Notes: generated from the sequence alone by a model not told the origin. A stretch of DNA of 56,589 nt from Bacillota bacterium (GCA_023396095.1 JAEWXG010000010.1:1-56589); one strand, 5' to 3'; numbered from the stretch's first letter, positions 24,473-33,327 are shown. Made by a program: numbers and translations.

Positions 24473-25362
24473 TAATTTTTCAAAATATTAATAATATCAA
24501 AAATGCGTTGAATATCTTCTTTACAAAAATAATCTATTATAATGCGACCTTTTTCTTCATTACCAAAACCTTGTACATGTGTACCAAAAACGGTTTGAAA
24601 ATTATTAATTAAGTTTTTTAATTCTAGAGAAACAGGAGGTTTTATTTTAACCTCTTTTCTTTTAGGGTTTAAATAAGCAGAAACCATTTTTTCTAAATCA
24701 TTAACACTTATTTTTCTCTCACTTGCCTGCTTAGCAAAAGAAAGTTGAACCCTACTATCCTTAATAGAAACGAGAGCTCTTGCGTGACCAGCTGATAATT
24801 TATTTTCGTTCACAAGTGCAATTACTTCAGGAGAAAGTTGTAATAATCTTAATGAGTTTGTTATAGCAGGTCTACTTTTTCCTAATTTTAATGCAAGTTC
24901 CTCTTGTGTCATAGAAAAATTATCAATTAATTTTTTATAAGCCAATGCTTCTTCAATAGGATTTAAATCTTCTCTTTGAATATTTTCAATTAAAGCTATT
25001 TCTTCCTGCTCTCTTGCTGAATAATCTCTAACAATACAAGGGATTGTTTTAAAATTTAATAATTTATAAGCTCTATATCTTCTTTCTCCAGAAACAATAA
25101 TATAACCACTTCCACTTTTAACAACTGTAATAGGTTGAATAAGACCTACATTTTTAATTGAATTTGCTAATTCTAAAATAGAAGCATCATCAAAAGTTTT
25201 TCTTGGTTGGTTTGGATTAACTGATATTAATGAAATGTCAATATCTAAGTTAGAAGAAATATTATCAACAGAAGTTTTTAAAGGAATATTTTCCTCAGCT
25301 TTTTGAATTTTAGTATTATTACTATTTAAAATATTAAAAATGTCGTTGTTTTTATTTTTCAT
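24469..25362 (-). CDS. parB: Chromosome-partitioning protein ParB/Spo0J family
   Basis: 297 residues. The N-terminal CTPase/ParB domain shows ISVNPNQPRKTFDDASILEL and GERRYRA; then ENIQREDLNPIEEALAYKKL and the HTH region TQEELALKLGKSRPAITNSL, with a C-terminal dimer domain. It loads onto parS sites near the origin. The Noc paralogue has the same layout and also neighbours rsmG, so ParB versus Noc is decided mainly by the parS-like (not NBS-like) sites at 33.1-33.7 kb. No parA/soj gene lies beside it, where one is usual. It has its own TATAAT and AAGGAG upstream. Confidence 0.9.
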   Translation of the reverse strand: MKNKNNDIFNILNSNNTKIQKAEENIPLKTSVDNISSNLDIDISLISVNPNQPRKTFDDASILELANSIKNVGLIQPITVVKSGSGYIIVSGERRYRAYKLLNFKTIPCIVRDYSAREQEEIALIENIQREDLNPIEEALAYKKLIDNFSMTQEELALKLGKSRPAITNSLRLLQLSPEVIALVNENKLSAGHARALVSIKDSRVQLSFAKQASERKISVNDLEKMVSAYLNPKRKEVKIKPPVSLELKNLINNFQTVFGTHVQGFGNEEKGRIIIDYFCKEDIQRIFDIINILKNY

Positions 25363-25465
25363 AATATATGGAAAACTCCTTTTTGATCCTTATAAAACTA
25401 TAAGTAATTATAACATAGAAGAAGTATATTAAAAAAGACATATGTAAATGTAGACAAAAATAAAT

Positions 25466-26158
25466 TTATAAAGGGTCGGTACGAGGTTTATTGTTTTTTC
25501 TAGGATAAAAATCATTGGAACTTTGATTTTTTGTAAACAACATTATATTCCGTTTATAAACTTCGTTAGCAATTGAATATTTATAAGAGATATTTTTTAT
25601 AAAAATACAATTAAGTTTTTCAATTGCATTTTTTGATAAAACATATTCTTCGGAAAAGTTTTTACCTTTATATGCAAGGACACTCCCTTTTGGTTTAATT
25701 AATGGGATAGAATACTCCAAAAAAATATTTAAAGGAGCAACTCCTCTTCCTATAACATAGTCATATGTATTTCTATTTTTTAAAGCATGATCTTCAATGC
25801 GAGTGTGTACTGGAAAAATATTTTTTAAATTTAATTCTTTTTTACAAAGTTCTAAAAATTTTATTTTTTTATTAATAGAATCTAATAAAACAAATGAAGA
25901 GGTCGGCAAAAATAATGATAAAGGAATTGAAGGGAATCCTGCTCCAGCTCCTATGTCACATATTTTTGAATTTTCTTTAAATAAAAAACATGGATAAATA
26001 CTATCCAATATGTGCTTATAAAAAAATTCTTCTTTCCCTAATATAGAAGTTAAATTATATTTTTCATTTTCTGAAATAACAATATTATAAAAAAGATTGA
26101 ATTTTTCAATTAGATCATCTTTTATATCAATATTGTTTTTCAAAAATAAATCTTTCAT
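25466..26158 (-). CDS. rsmG: 16S rRNA (guanine527-N7)-methyltransferase RsmG
   Basis: 230 residues. SAM-dependent methyltransferase of the 16S rRNA 530 loop. The glycine loop CDIGAGAGFPSIPLSLF, KFLELCKKELNLKNI and the RGVAPL segment are characteristic. The ATG overlaps the mnmG stop (ATGA), showing coupling. Short basic C-terminal tail. It is the last clear member of the rpmH-to-rsmG block; parB follows after about 100 bases with its own promoter. Confidence 0.95.
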   Translation of the reverse strand: MKDLFLKNNIDIKDDLIEKFNLFYNIVISENEKYNLTSILGKEEFFYKHILDSIYPCFLFKENSKICDIGAGAGFPSIPLSLFLPTSSFVLLDSINKKIKFLELCKKELNLKNIFPVHTRIEDHALKNRNTYDYVIGRGVAPLNIFLEYSIPLIKPKGSVLAYKGKNFSEEYVLSKNAIEKLNCIFIKNISYKYSIANEVYKRNIMLFTKNQSSNDFYPRKNNKPRTDPL

Positions 26159-28020
26159 TGTTTAATTTCACCTTTATTTAAAGAAATAAGTAAAACAGTA
26201 ATATCAGCAGGAGAAACACCAGATATTCTTGATGCTTGACCTAAATTGTCAGGTTTTATTTTATTAAGTTTTTGTTGGGCCTCTATTCTTAAATTTTTAA
26301 TTTTTGAATAATCAATATCCGCAGGAAGTTTTTTGTTTTCAAGCTTTAGAAATTCATCTAACAATTTATTTTGTTTTTGCAAATAACCTTCATACTTTAT
26401 TTCTGTTTCAATTTCTTCTATGTTTCTTAATTTAAATTGTTTAAAGTCATCAAAGAAATTATATATATCATAAGCCGTAATATTAGGACGTCTTAAAATA
26501 TCTCTATATGAAAGTCCGTTATCTTTAAAAGATTCATTTTTGCTATTAAATAAAGGGGCAAAAATTTTTGGGGAGACGATCTTGTCTAAAAGAGAAGAAA
26601 TCTCAAAAAGTTCTTTTTTTCTTTTTTGAAAAATTTCATAACGATAATCATCAACAAGCCCACATTCCCTCCCTATTTCAGTAAGTCTTAAATCTGCATT
26701 TTCTTGTCTTAAAGAAAGCCTATATTCAGACCTAGCAGTCATCATTCTATAAGGTTCCATTGTTCCTTTGGTAACAAGATCATCAATTAAAACTCCTATA
26801 TATGAATTATTTCTTTGGAAAATAACAGGAGGAAGATTTTTAATTTTTCTAGAAGCATTGATTCCTGCAACAATGCCTTGTGCGGCAGCTTCTTCATAGC
26901 CACTACTACCATTAATTTGTCCAGCCGTGAAAAAACCATCAATTATTTTACTTTCTAAAGAAGATTTCATAGACAATGGATCTATGCAATCATACTCAAT
27001 TGCATATGCATATCGCATTATTTCTACATTTTCCAGACCTTCTATTGAGCGGTACATTTTTTCTTGTACATCAAAAGGCAAAGAAGAAGACATCCCTTGC
27101 ACATAATACTCATTAGAAAAAGAGGATTCAGGCTCCAAAAAAATTTGGTGTCTTTCTTTATCTCTAAAACGCATTATTTTATCTTCAATAGAAGGGCAAT
27201 ATCTTGGGCCAATGCTTTTAATACTTCCATTGTATAAAGGTGATCTGTGAATGTTTTCTAAAATAATGTTGTGTGTATTTTGGTTAGTATATCCCAAAAA
27301 GCAAGGAAGATTTTTAATTTTTATTGAGTCTTCATTTAAAAAAGAAAACCCATAAATTAATTCGTCGCCATATTCAACGGAGAATTTAGAAAAATCAATA
27401 GAAGATTTTTTAATTCTTGCCGGGGTTCCAGTTTTAAATCTGCGGATTGGAATATTGTTTTCTATTAATGATTGTGTTAAAAAAGAAGCCCTTTCAAAAC
27501 CTTGAGGACCTATGTTTTTTCTGTATTCTCCAATAATAATATTTGAATTTAAATAAACACCAGAGCAAAGAACGACAACACTAGAGAAGAAAGATTTGCC
27601 CATTAAAGTTTTGACACCTTTAATAGCACCATTTTCTACAATCAATTGAGAAACTTCCGCTTCTAAAATAGTTAAATTGTTTTGCTCTTCTAAAACTGTT
27701 TTTATTTCATTATGATAAAGAAATTTATCTGTTTGAGCACGTAAACTTTGAACGGCAACCCCTTTCCTCTTGTTTAATAGTTTCATTTGAAGGGCGGTTT
27801 TATCCGCAGAAATTCCCATTTGTCCACCCAAAGCATCTATTTCGCGTACGAGATGGCCTTTAGCTGTTCCTCCAATGGAAGGATTACAAGCTAAAAAAGA
27901 AATGGAATTTAAAGAAAGTGTTATAAGCAATGTTTTATGACCAAGTCTAGATAAAGCTAAAGATGCCTCTACCCCTGCGTGACCTGCTCCTATAACAATT
28001 GCATCAAAAATATTATTCAT
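26155..28020 (-). CDS. mnmG: tRNA uridine-5-carboxymethylaminomethyl modification enzyme MnmG (GidA)
   Basis: 621 residues. FAD-binding partner of MnmE that modifies the wobble uridine of several tRNAs. FAD motif VIGAGHAGVEASLALSRLG near the start, LACNPSIGGTAKGHLVREID, the catalytic-cysteine segment CPSIEDKI, GQINGSSGYEEAAAQGIVAG and the C-terminal GVSPADITVLLI end are all present. One-base gap after mnmE. Confidence 0.97.
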   Translation of the reverse strand: MNNIFDAIVIGAGHAGVEASLALSRLGHKTLLITLSLNSISFLACNPSIGGTAKGHLVREIDALGGQMGISADKTALQMKLLNKRKGVAVQSLRAQTDKFLYHNEIKTVLEEQNNLTILEAEVSQLIVENGAIKGVKTLMGKSFFSSVVVLCSGVYLNSNIIIGEYRKNIGPQGFERASFLTQSLIENNIPIRRFKTGTPARIKKSSIDFSKFSVEYGDELIYGFSFLNEDSIKIKNLPCFLGYTNQNTHNIILENIHRSPLYNGSIKSIGPRYCPSIEDKIMRFRDKERHQIFLEPESSFSNEYYVQGMSSSLPFDVQEKMYRSIEGLENVEIMRYAYAIEYDCIDPLSMKSSLESKIIDGFFTAGQINGSSGYEEAAAQGIVAGINASRKIKNLPPVIFQRNNSYIGVLIDDLVTKGTMEPYRMMTARSEYRLSLRQENADLRLTEIGRECGLVDDYRYEIFQKRKKELFEISSLLDKIVSPKIFAPLFNSKNESFKDNGLSYRDILRRPNITAYDIYNFFDDFKQFKLRNIEEIETEIKYEGYLQKQNKLLDEFLKLENKKLPADIDYSKIKNLRIEAQQKLNKIKPDNLGQASRISGVSPADITVLLISLNKGEIKQ

Positions 28021-28021
28021 A

Positions 28022-29347
28022 CTATTTACCTACACAAAAACGTTCAAAAATATTATTAATAATTTCTTCATTGGCAGAAACACCTGTTATTTTTCCTAAT
28101 TCAAAAAATGCATTTTTTAAATCTAAAATTAGGCAATCGACAGTAACCAAATTATAATTCATAAGAAAAGAAGCAATAGATTTTTCTGCATTTTGTAATG
28201 CTTCTATATGACGCAATGAAGTTAGGACAGTGCCAGATGAATCAAAGTTATTTTGGATAACGCTGTTATAAATTAAATCCAATAGAGAACCTATATTCAC
28301 TTCTTTTTTTGCCGAAATAGCAATATCAAAAGAAGAACTATTATATTCTTTTAACGAATCTATTTTATTTAAAACTCGTATAATTTTTGCGCGAGAAATG
28401 GAGTTTTCAATTTTTGATAAGTCAAATGGAGAAAGTTGTTCTTCTAAAACAATAACAACATCTGAGTTTTTTAATTGAGAAAAAGATTTTTCTATTCCAA
28501 TTTTTTCAATTGTGTCATTTGATTCGCGTATGCCGGCAGTATCAAAAAAATTAATTTTTATAGATTTATACTCTATTGTAGAAGAAACAATATCTCTTGT
28601 TGTCCCAGGAATATCTGTAACGATTGCTTTATTCTCACCAATAATTGCATTTAATAGAGAAGATTTCCCCGCATTAGGGTTCCCTATAATGCAAACATTA
28701 ATCCCTTCTTTGATTTTTTTGCCATATGTAGAATTTTGCAAAACCTTTTTTATTTGAGAGTGGAAAGTTTGTATGTCGTCTCTTAGTCTTTCAAGGACTC
28801 CATCATATTCATCCGGATAATCCAAACTTGTCTCATATTCAGAAGAAAATTCCAATAGAGAATTTTGTAAATTAGTAATTAAATTGATGAAAGAACCATC
28901 AAAAAGGGCAGATGCGGCTTTTAGCTCGGCAGTGGATTCTGCAGAGATAATGTCTAATATGCCTTCGGCTTCCGCAAGAGTTATTTTATTATTAAGGAAA
29001 GCCCTTTTTGAAAACTCTCCCTTAGAAGCAAGAGTCGCTCCATTAGAAATACAACTATCCACAATTTTGTAGGCAAGGTGTATATTGCCGTGGCATTGTA
29101 ATTCAACAATGTCTTCTCCCGTGTAAGAGTTTGGTCCTTTAAAAAATATGGCGATACAAGAATCGCATATACCTTCCATGGAAAGTTTTCCTAAATAAGC
29201 ATACCTAGGAACGGCTTCTGTTAAAGAAGATAAAGATAAAGGCTTATAGATTTTACTCGCTATTAATAAAGCGGAAGGACCGCTTAGTCTAACAATATGA
29301 ATTGCCCCTGCTCCTATAGGAGAAGAGATAGCGACAATTGTGTTCAT
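28022..29347 (-). CDS. mnmE: tRNA modification GTPase MnmE
   Basis: 441 residues. Potassium-activated GTPase working with MnmG. N-terminal tetrahydrofolate-binding domain (AISSPIGAGAIHIVRLSG), helical domain, G domain with G1 GNPNAGKSS, G3 DTAGIRES and G4 NKID, and the C-terminal CVGK motif that carries the catalytic cysteine. Its ATG shares a base with the jag stop (TAATG). Confidence 0.97.
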   Translation of the reverse strand: MNTIVAISSPIGAGAIHIVRLSGPSALLIASKIYKPLSLSSLTEAVPRYAYLGKLSMEGICDSCIAIFFKGPNSYTGEDIVELQCHGNIHLAYKIVDSCISNGATLASKGEFSKRAFLNNKITLAEAEGILDIISAESTAELKAASALFDGSFINLITNLQNSLLEFSSEYETSLDYPDEYDGVLERLRDDIQTFHSQIKKVLQNSTYGKKIKEGINVCIIGNPNAGKSSLLNAIIGENKAIVTDIPGTTRDIVSSTIEYKSIKINFFDTAGIRESNDTIEKIGIEKSFSQLKNSDVVIVLEEQLSPFDLSKIENSISRAKIIRVLNKIDSLKEYNSSSFDIAISAKKEVNIGSLLDLIYNSVIQNNFDSSGTVLTSLRHIEALQNAEKSIASFLMNYNLVTVDCLILDLKNAFFELGKITGVSANEEIINNIFERFCVGK

Positions 29348-29901
29348 TATCTTAAAGACCTCTTAGGTTTACCAAAAGATTTTTTTCTTCCAAAACCATT
29401 TCTTTTAAAATCTATAGAAGATTGAGGAGTTTCTTTTTTAGGTATAACAACAACATATCTAAAAGGTTCCTCTCCTTCACTTTCTGTTTTTATAAATTCA
29501 TCATCTTGTAAAGCGATATGGATTATGCGTCTATCAGTTGCATTCATTGGCTCCAAAGATTGTTTTTTGCCCGAAAAAGCAACTTCCTTTGCTATTTTTC
29601 TTGCTAATTTTGAAAGTGTACTAATTCTTTTTTCTCTAAAATTATCGCAATCTAGAAAAACTTTATAATCACTTAATGAATTTTTATATAGAAGAACTAG
29701 ACAAAGATATTGAAGGCTATTTAACATCTCCCCTCTTCTTTTTGTTAATATCGCAGTATCACCTTCTATTTGCACAGAGATAGTTAAATCATCTGTGATT
29801 GTTGAAGATAATGTGCAGTTAATTTGCATTTTCTCAAAAATATTTTTTAAGAAAGAATCCAATAATTCTATAGGATTCTGTTGATTGTTTGTTTGATCCA
29901 T
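29347..29901 (-). CDS. jag: RNA-binding protein Jag/KhpB (KH and R3H domains)
   Basis: 184 residues. KH domain in the middle (KRRGEMLNSLQYLCLVLLYK), then an R3H domain with MNATDRRIIHIALQDD, and a basic tail (GRKKSFGKPKRSLR). The N-terminal Jag_N domain seen in longer homologues is missing. It lies between yidC and mnmE, its usual place. In Gram-positives KhpB acts with KhpA in RNA binding and cell elongation. Confidence 0.85.
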   Translation of the reverse strand: MDQTNNQQNPIELLDSFLKNIFEKMQINCTLSSTITDDLTISVQIEGDTAILTKRRGEMLNSLQYLCLVLLYKNSLSDYKVFLDCDNFREKRISTLSKLARKIAKEVAFSGKKQSLEPMNATDRRIIHIALQDDEFIKTESEGEEPFRYVVVIPKKETPQSSIDFKRNGFGRKKSFGKPKRSLR

Positions 29902-29905
29902 AATT

Positions 29906-30892
29906 TTATATTCCTTGTTTTAATTTTTTATTATCTATTTTTTTAAATATCAATAACATAATTAGCGATAGAACGACTGAATAAAGCGTACTAAAGAAAA
30001 TATATATTGAAAAAGCTGAGCTATAGAACACAGAAAAAACCCCCATCATGATAGGCATAGTATATTTCATAAGCTTCATGCTTGTATTTTGCATTTTTGC
30101 AGAAGATTCATCTGTTGCGATTGGTTGCGGTTGATCTCCAGATAAAAACTTAGTTGAAACAAAGCTTAATACGATTGAAAGAAGAGGAAAAACCAAATAC
30201 CCATTCCAACGTGGGAAATCAAAAAACTTAGACTTTTTTGTTTGTGCAATTGCCGGTCCAACTAATGTATCGTAATAATTAGGAATATTAATGTCAGAGT
30301 TGCTTGCTGCAATCGATCCAAGTCCAGATCCCGCATAAGTTTTAAATGATGGAATAATAGAGGCCCAAGAGTCTGGCATGAAAACATTTTTTATCCATCC
30401 AAAACGGAAAGTTTCAAGGGAAGACATATATTGAGAAGCTAAAATATCTGACGAAACAGTTGGATTTGCGGCATAAACTTTATATAGGTCCCAAACAATT
30501 TTTTCGTTTTGATAACGCACAAGTTGATTAAAGCCAGCAAAAACAACGAAGAATATGACAGTTGTTATAATTAGCGGTAAAAACGATCCAAACATTGAAA
30601 TTTTTTCGCTTTTGTATAGCTTTTGTTGCTCAGCTCTTAATAAATCAGGTCTATCAGCATACATTTTTTGAAGTTTTGCCATTTGAGGCTGTATCCTTTT
30701 CATGGCGTTAGATTGCTTTCGTTGAGAAAGTTTTTGCCAAACATCTAAAGGTGTTAGAGCAACTTTTAAAATGATAGTAAAGATAATTACAGCAACACCA
30801 AAATTACCTACAGATTCAAACAATAAATTGATTAATTGAGCTATCTTGTTTGTAAGTATTGGACCTTCTGCAATTAAAAAAGAATTAAACAT
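29906..30892 (-). CDS. yidC: Membrane protein insertase YidC/OxaA
   Basis: 328 residues. Inserts and folds membrane proteins with or without Sec. Five hydrophobic segments; FGVAVIIFTIILKVALTPLD (with the core helix and conserved TPLD), then QSNAMKRIQPQMAKLQKMYA typical of the cytoplasmic coiled hairpin. A long, roughly 80-residue extracytoplasmic segment (about 140-225) lies between the second and third helices. No lipobox is obvious. It is 4 bases after rnpA; the small yidD gene usually found here is absent. Confidence 0.92.
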   Translation of the reverse strand: MFNSFLIAEGPILTNKIAQLINLLFESVGNFGVAVIIFTIILKVALTPLDVWQKLSQRKQSNAMKRIQPQMAKLQKMYADRPDLLRAEQQKLYKSEKISMFGSFLPLIITTVIFFVVFAGFNQLVRYQNEKIVWDLYKVYAANPTVSSDILASQYMSSLETFRFGWIKNVFMPDSWASIIPSFKTYAGSGLGSIAASNSDINIPNYYDTLVGPAIAQTKKSKFFDFPRWNGYLVFPLLSIVLSFVSTKFLSGDQPQPIATDESSAKMQNTSMKLMKYTMPIMMGVFSVFYSSAFSIYIFFSTLYSVVLSLIMLLIFKKIDNKKLKQGI

Positions 30893-30896
30893 TAAA

Positions 30897-31253
30897 TTAC
30901 TCCTTAATTTTTTTTTGTTTCTTGTTTATCGAAAGAGACTTTTGAACTAATTGTAAAATAAGGGGCCAGTATTCAAAAAAAGAAAGATTTAAAATATCAG
31001 GTTTTGCAACTATTATATAATTAGTGTTTGAGGCAAATTCACTTATGTGAAGTCTGCATGATTCTTTTAGTCTGCGCCTTGTTTTATTTCTTATAACACT
31101 ATTCCCGACCTTTTTACTAACAGAAAAACCTATTTTAGTTCCCTTGTTTGATGGAATGGAAACGATGGTCATATATTGATTAGAAACACTTATTCCATGG
31201 TTATAGATATAAGTGTAAGATTTTCTACTCTTTAAACGATATTTGCTTTGCAT
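30897..31253 (-). CDS. rnpA: Ribonuclease P protein component
   Basis: 118 residues. Small basic protein that helps RNase P RNA bind pre-tRNA. Family motif KVGNSVIRNKTRRRLKESCR (the RNR box) is clear, with KSRKSYTYIY near the N-terminus. Two bases after the rpmH stop and 4 bases before yidC. Confidence 0.95.
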   Translation of the reverse strand: MQSKYRLKSRKSYTYIYNHGISVSNQYMTIVSIPSNKGTKIGFSVSKKVGNSVIRNKTRRRLKESCRLHISEFASNTNYIIVAKPDILNLSFFEYWPLILQLVQKSLSINKKQKKIKE

Positions 31254-31255
31254 TA

Positions 31256-31390
31256 TTATGCACTAAGTTTATGTCTACCTCTATTTCTTCTTCTCTTTAA
31301 AACGTTTCTTCCTGTTTTTGTAGACATTCTTTTTCTAAAACCGTGAACTTTACTTCTTTGTCTTTTTTTTGGTTGATATGTTTGTTTCAT
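31256..31390 (-). CDS. rpmH: 50S ribosomal protein L34
   Basis: 44 residues: MKQTYQPKKRQRSKVHGFRK, RMSTKTGRNVLKRRRNRGRH, KLSA. Full match to L34 in length and sequence. The Shine-Dalgarno AGGAGGG lies 21 bases from the ATG, but a GCTAG-GATT-CTAGC hairpin between them would shorten the effective distance to about 7 bases. First gene of the rpmH-rnpA-yidC-jag-mnmE-mnmG-rsmG transcript. Confidence 0.97.
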   Translation of the reverse strand: MKQTYQPKKRQRSKVHGFRKRMSTKTGRNVLKRRRNRGRHKLSA

Positions 31391-31397
31391 ATTAAAT

Positions 31398-31417
31398 GCT
31401 AGAATCCTAGCCCTCCT
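31398..31417 (-). promoter_or_regulatory. Shine-Dalgarno and hairpin in the rpmH leader
   Basis: Minus strand AGGAGG directly abuts GCTAG-GATT-CTAGC (31411-31398), a perfect 5-bp stem, then ATTTAAT and ATG. Folding of the hairpin brings the ribosome site to normal distance. Confidence 0.6.
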
Positions 31418-31439
31418 TTAAAATATATAATGCTTATTA

Positions 31440-31468
31440 ATTATATTTAATATTACTATTAGTGTCAA
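31440..31468 (-). promoter_or_regulatory. Strong rpmH promoter
   Basis: TTGACA (31468-31463), 17 bases, TATAAT (31445-31440) on the minus strand, an exact consensus promoter. Confidence 0.9.
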
Positions 31469-31560
31469 ACAAGTTCGGAGATTAGGGTTAAAGATTTAAA
31501 AGAAGATAAAAGAATGGACTAAAAGAAGAAAAAGACAAATAAAAAATTAAAAAAACTCAT

Positions 31561-32433
31561 TTAGTTGATACATATATGATAATTTTCTTCAATAAAACCT
31601 TCCATTCCATCTCTGTCTTTTGCAATTAGAGTGGAAAGGTTAAACATATCCATAACGCAATACAAGAAAGAACCACCATAAATGGCAATATCTTCTCTTT
31701 CTTTTGGGAGTCCTTTTATTGAAGATAATTGATCCTCCGGCAAAGAGGAGATGAAATTTAAACAGTCAAAAAGTTTAGACTTATGAATTTTGTAGTTATC
31801 GACTTTATTGCGTTGATAAACGGCTAGATTTTGCAAAATTCCTGCAAATAATGTCGCACTGCCACCAATGCCATACACCACGTCCATTTTTGGGGCTTCT
31901 TTAAAAGGGGAAAGAAAAGGAGCTAAAAAGGAAAGAATTTCGTTAAAAGATCCAGAAATTTGGTTTTTTAATTTAACAATACCTATAGGTATGCTTTTAG
32001 AATAAATTATATTGCCAGAGTCTGCTACGGTTAATTCTGTACTTGCTCCGCCGACATCAAGAACCCCTTCCATTCCTAAAGAAGTGGCGACACCTTTAAA
32101 GCCAAAAAAGGCTTCTTCTTCCGGAGAAAGAATTGAGATGGGAAGACCTTTTTTAGCGAGAAGAGAAATGAAAACATTTGAATTTTTTGCAGAGCGAACG
32201 GCCTCTGTGGCTAATATGTGAATAACATTTGCATTAAATTGCATAGCTTTCATGTAAAAAAATTCAATTGCTTGAACTGTCCTAGAGATAGCATCTTCTG
32301 AAAGCATAGAAGAAAAGCATAAGCCCTCGGCTAGACGAGTTGTAATAACATTTTTTGAGACAAAAGAGTTATTATCGACAAGAAGTAGCCTTACAGAATT
32401 GCTGCCAACATCAATTATTGCGTATTTATTCAT
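31561..32433 (-). CDS. ppx: Ppx/GppA family phosphatase
   Basis: 290 residues, corresponding to the two-lobed ASKHA core without the extra C-terminal domains of E. coli Ppx. The first phosphate loop IIDVGSNSVRLL and the second LDVGGASTELTV are present, with TEAVRSAKN and SPEEEAFFGFKG between them. Substrate may be polyphosphate or (p)ppGpp; sequence alone does not say. Overlaps the mtnN end by 8 bases, so the two form an operon. Confidence 0.85.
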   Translation of the reverse strand: MNKYAIIDVGSNSVRLLLVDNNSFVSKNVITTRLAEGLCFSSMLSEDAISRTVQAIEFFYMKAMQFNANVIHILATEAVRSAKNSNVFISLLAKKGLPISILSPEEEAFFGFKGVATSLGMEGVLDVGGASTELTVADSGNIIYSKSIPIGIVKLKNQISGSFNEILSFLAPFLSPFKEAPKMDVVYGIGGSATLFAGILQNLAVYQRNKVDNYKIHKSKLFDCLNFISSLPEDQLSSIKGLPKEREDIAIYGGSFLYCVMDMFNLSTLIAKDRDGMEGFIEENYHICIN

Positions 32434-33115
32434 TTAATTTCTCCGCTATATAGGTTATTAGATTTTCGTAAGCGGAAACACCGTTTTTGATGGAGTCTTC
32501 AAAAGACGTTTGCGCAGATTCGTCTGCGTTATCCGAAACTGCTTTTACGAAGATGCATTCAACACCAAGTCTTGAGCAGGAAAGATTGATTCCCGCAGAT
32601 TCCATATCGCAAACAGAACAATTAAATTTGCTATAAAGATGTTCTTTCATATCGGAAAGTGCAATGAATTTATCTCCAGACGCAATTCTTACAAACGGGT
32701 AAGAAGAAATATGTTTTAAAAACGAAGGGAAAGATACATTAAAAACGGGAGATGACCTACTCAAATATACTGCTTCTCTAGCAGGGTCTGATGTGTCTGG
32801 ATGAAAATCATAATGCACAACTTCATTACAAAGGACCACGTCTCCTAATTTGTATAAAGGAGAAAGAGATCCGCAAAGACCGAAGTTTAAAATTAAAGAA
32901 GCCTTAAAATTGGATATAAGGAGTGTAGTTGCAATTGATGCGCTAAGCTCGCCTACCCCAGAGTAGACAAGAACAAAAACGGTTTTTTTATTTCTAAAGA
33001 AATAAAAATCGAAATCACCTATAGTAACTTTTTTTGTAAAAGAACCTAGTTTTTTTTCAATATTTAATCCTTCTAATTTTAGAGCTATAACAACCCCTAC
33101 TATTTTCTCGTTCAT
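32426..33115 (-). CDS. mtnN: 5'-methylthioadenosine/S-adenosylhomocysteine nucleosidase-like protein
   Basis: 229 residues. Nucleoside phosphorylase fold: SGVGELSASIATTLLI, LNFGLCGSLSPLYKLGDVVL, ASGDKFIAL, the ribose-binding CDMESAGINLSC and KAVSDNAD with the catalytic aspartate. It would cleave adenine from MTA and SAH in methyl-cycle salvage. The N-terminal acidic motif is modified (IALKLEG instead of AMEEE). A TATACT box ends 6 bases before the ATG, with no ribosome site, so the message is probably leaderless. Confidence 0.85.
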   Translation of the reverse strand: MNEKIVGVVIALKLEGLNIEKKLGSFTKKVTIGDFDFYFFRNKKTVFVLVYSGVGELSASIATTLLISNFKASLILNFGLCGSLSPLYKLGDVVLCNEVVHYDFHPDTSDPAREAVYLSRSSPVFNVSFPSFLKHISSYPFVRIASGDKFIALSDMKEHLYSKFNCSVCDMESAGINLSCSRLGVECIFVKAVSDNADESAQTSFEDSIKNGVSAYENLITYIAEKLNE

Positions 33116-33121
33116 ACAAGA

Positions 33122-33150
33122 AGTATAGCATTAAGAAATGATAAAAACAA
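33122..33150 (-). promoter_or_regulatory. mtnN promoter (possible leaderless start)
   Basis: TTGTTT (33150-33145), 17 bases, TATACT (33127-33122). Only 6 bases separate it from the ATG. Confidence 0.6.
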
Positions 33151-33159
33151 CAATTAAAA

Positions 33160-33182
33160 TGTTTCATAAAAACCGTGAAACA
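33160..33182. promoter_or_regulatory. Split parS-like site
   Basis: TGTTTCA and TGAAACA, the two exact parS half-sites, separated by 9 bases rather than the usual 2. Confidence 0.45.
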
Positions 33183-33309
33183 TGATAAAAAAATTTTCAA
33201 GTAGAGAGAAAAGGCCTTTTTAAAAATGTGAAAAAAATAGTAAAAAAATATGCAAAAAAAGAAATAAAAACCAAAAAAAGATAAAAAAATACAATTTATT
33301 CAATTAAAA

Positions 33310-33325
33310 TGTTTCATATTAAACA
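33310..33325. promoter_or_regulatory. parS-like site
   Basis: TGTTTCATATTAAACA matches 13 of 16 positions of the Bacillus parS TGTTTCACGTGAAACA. Confidence 0.6.
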
Positions 33326-33327
33326 AT

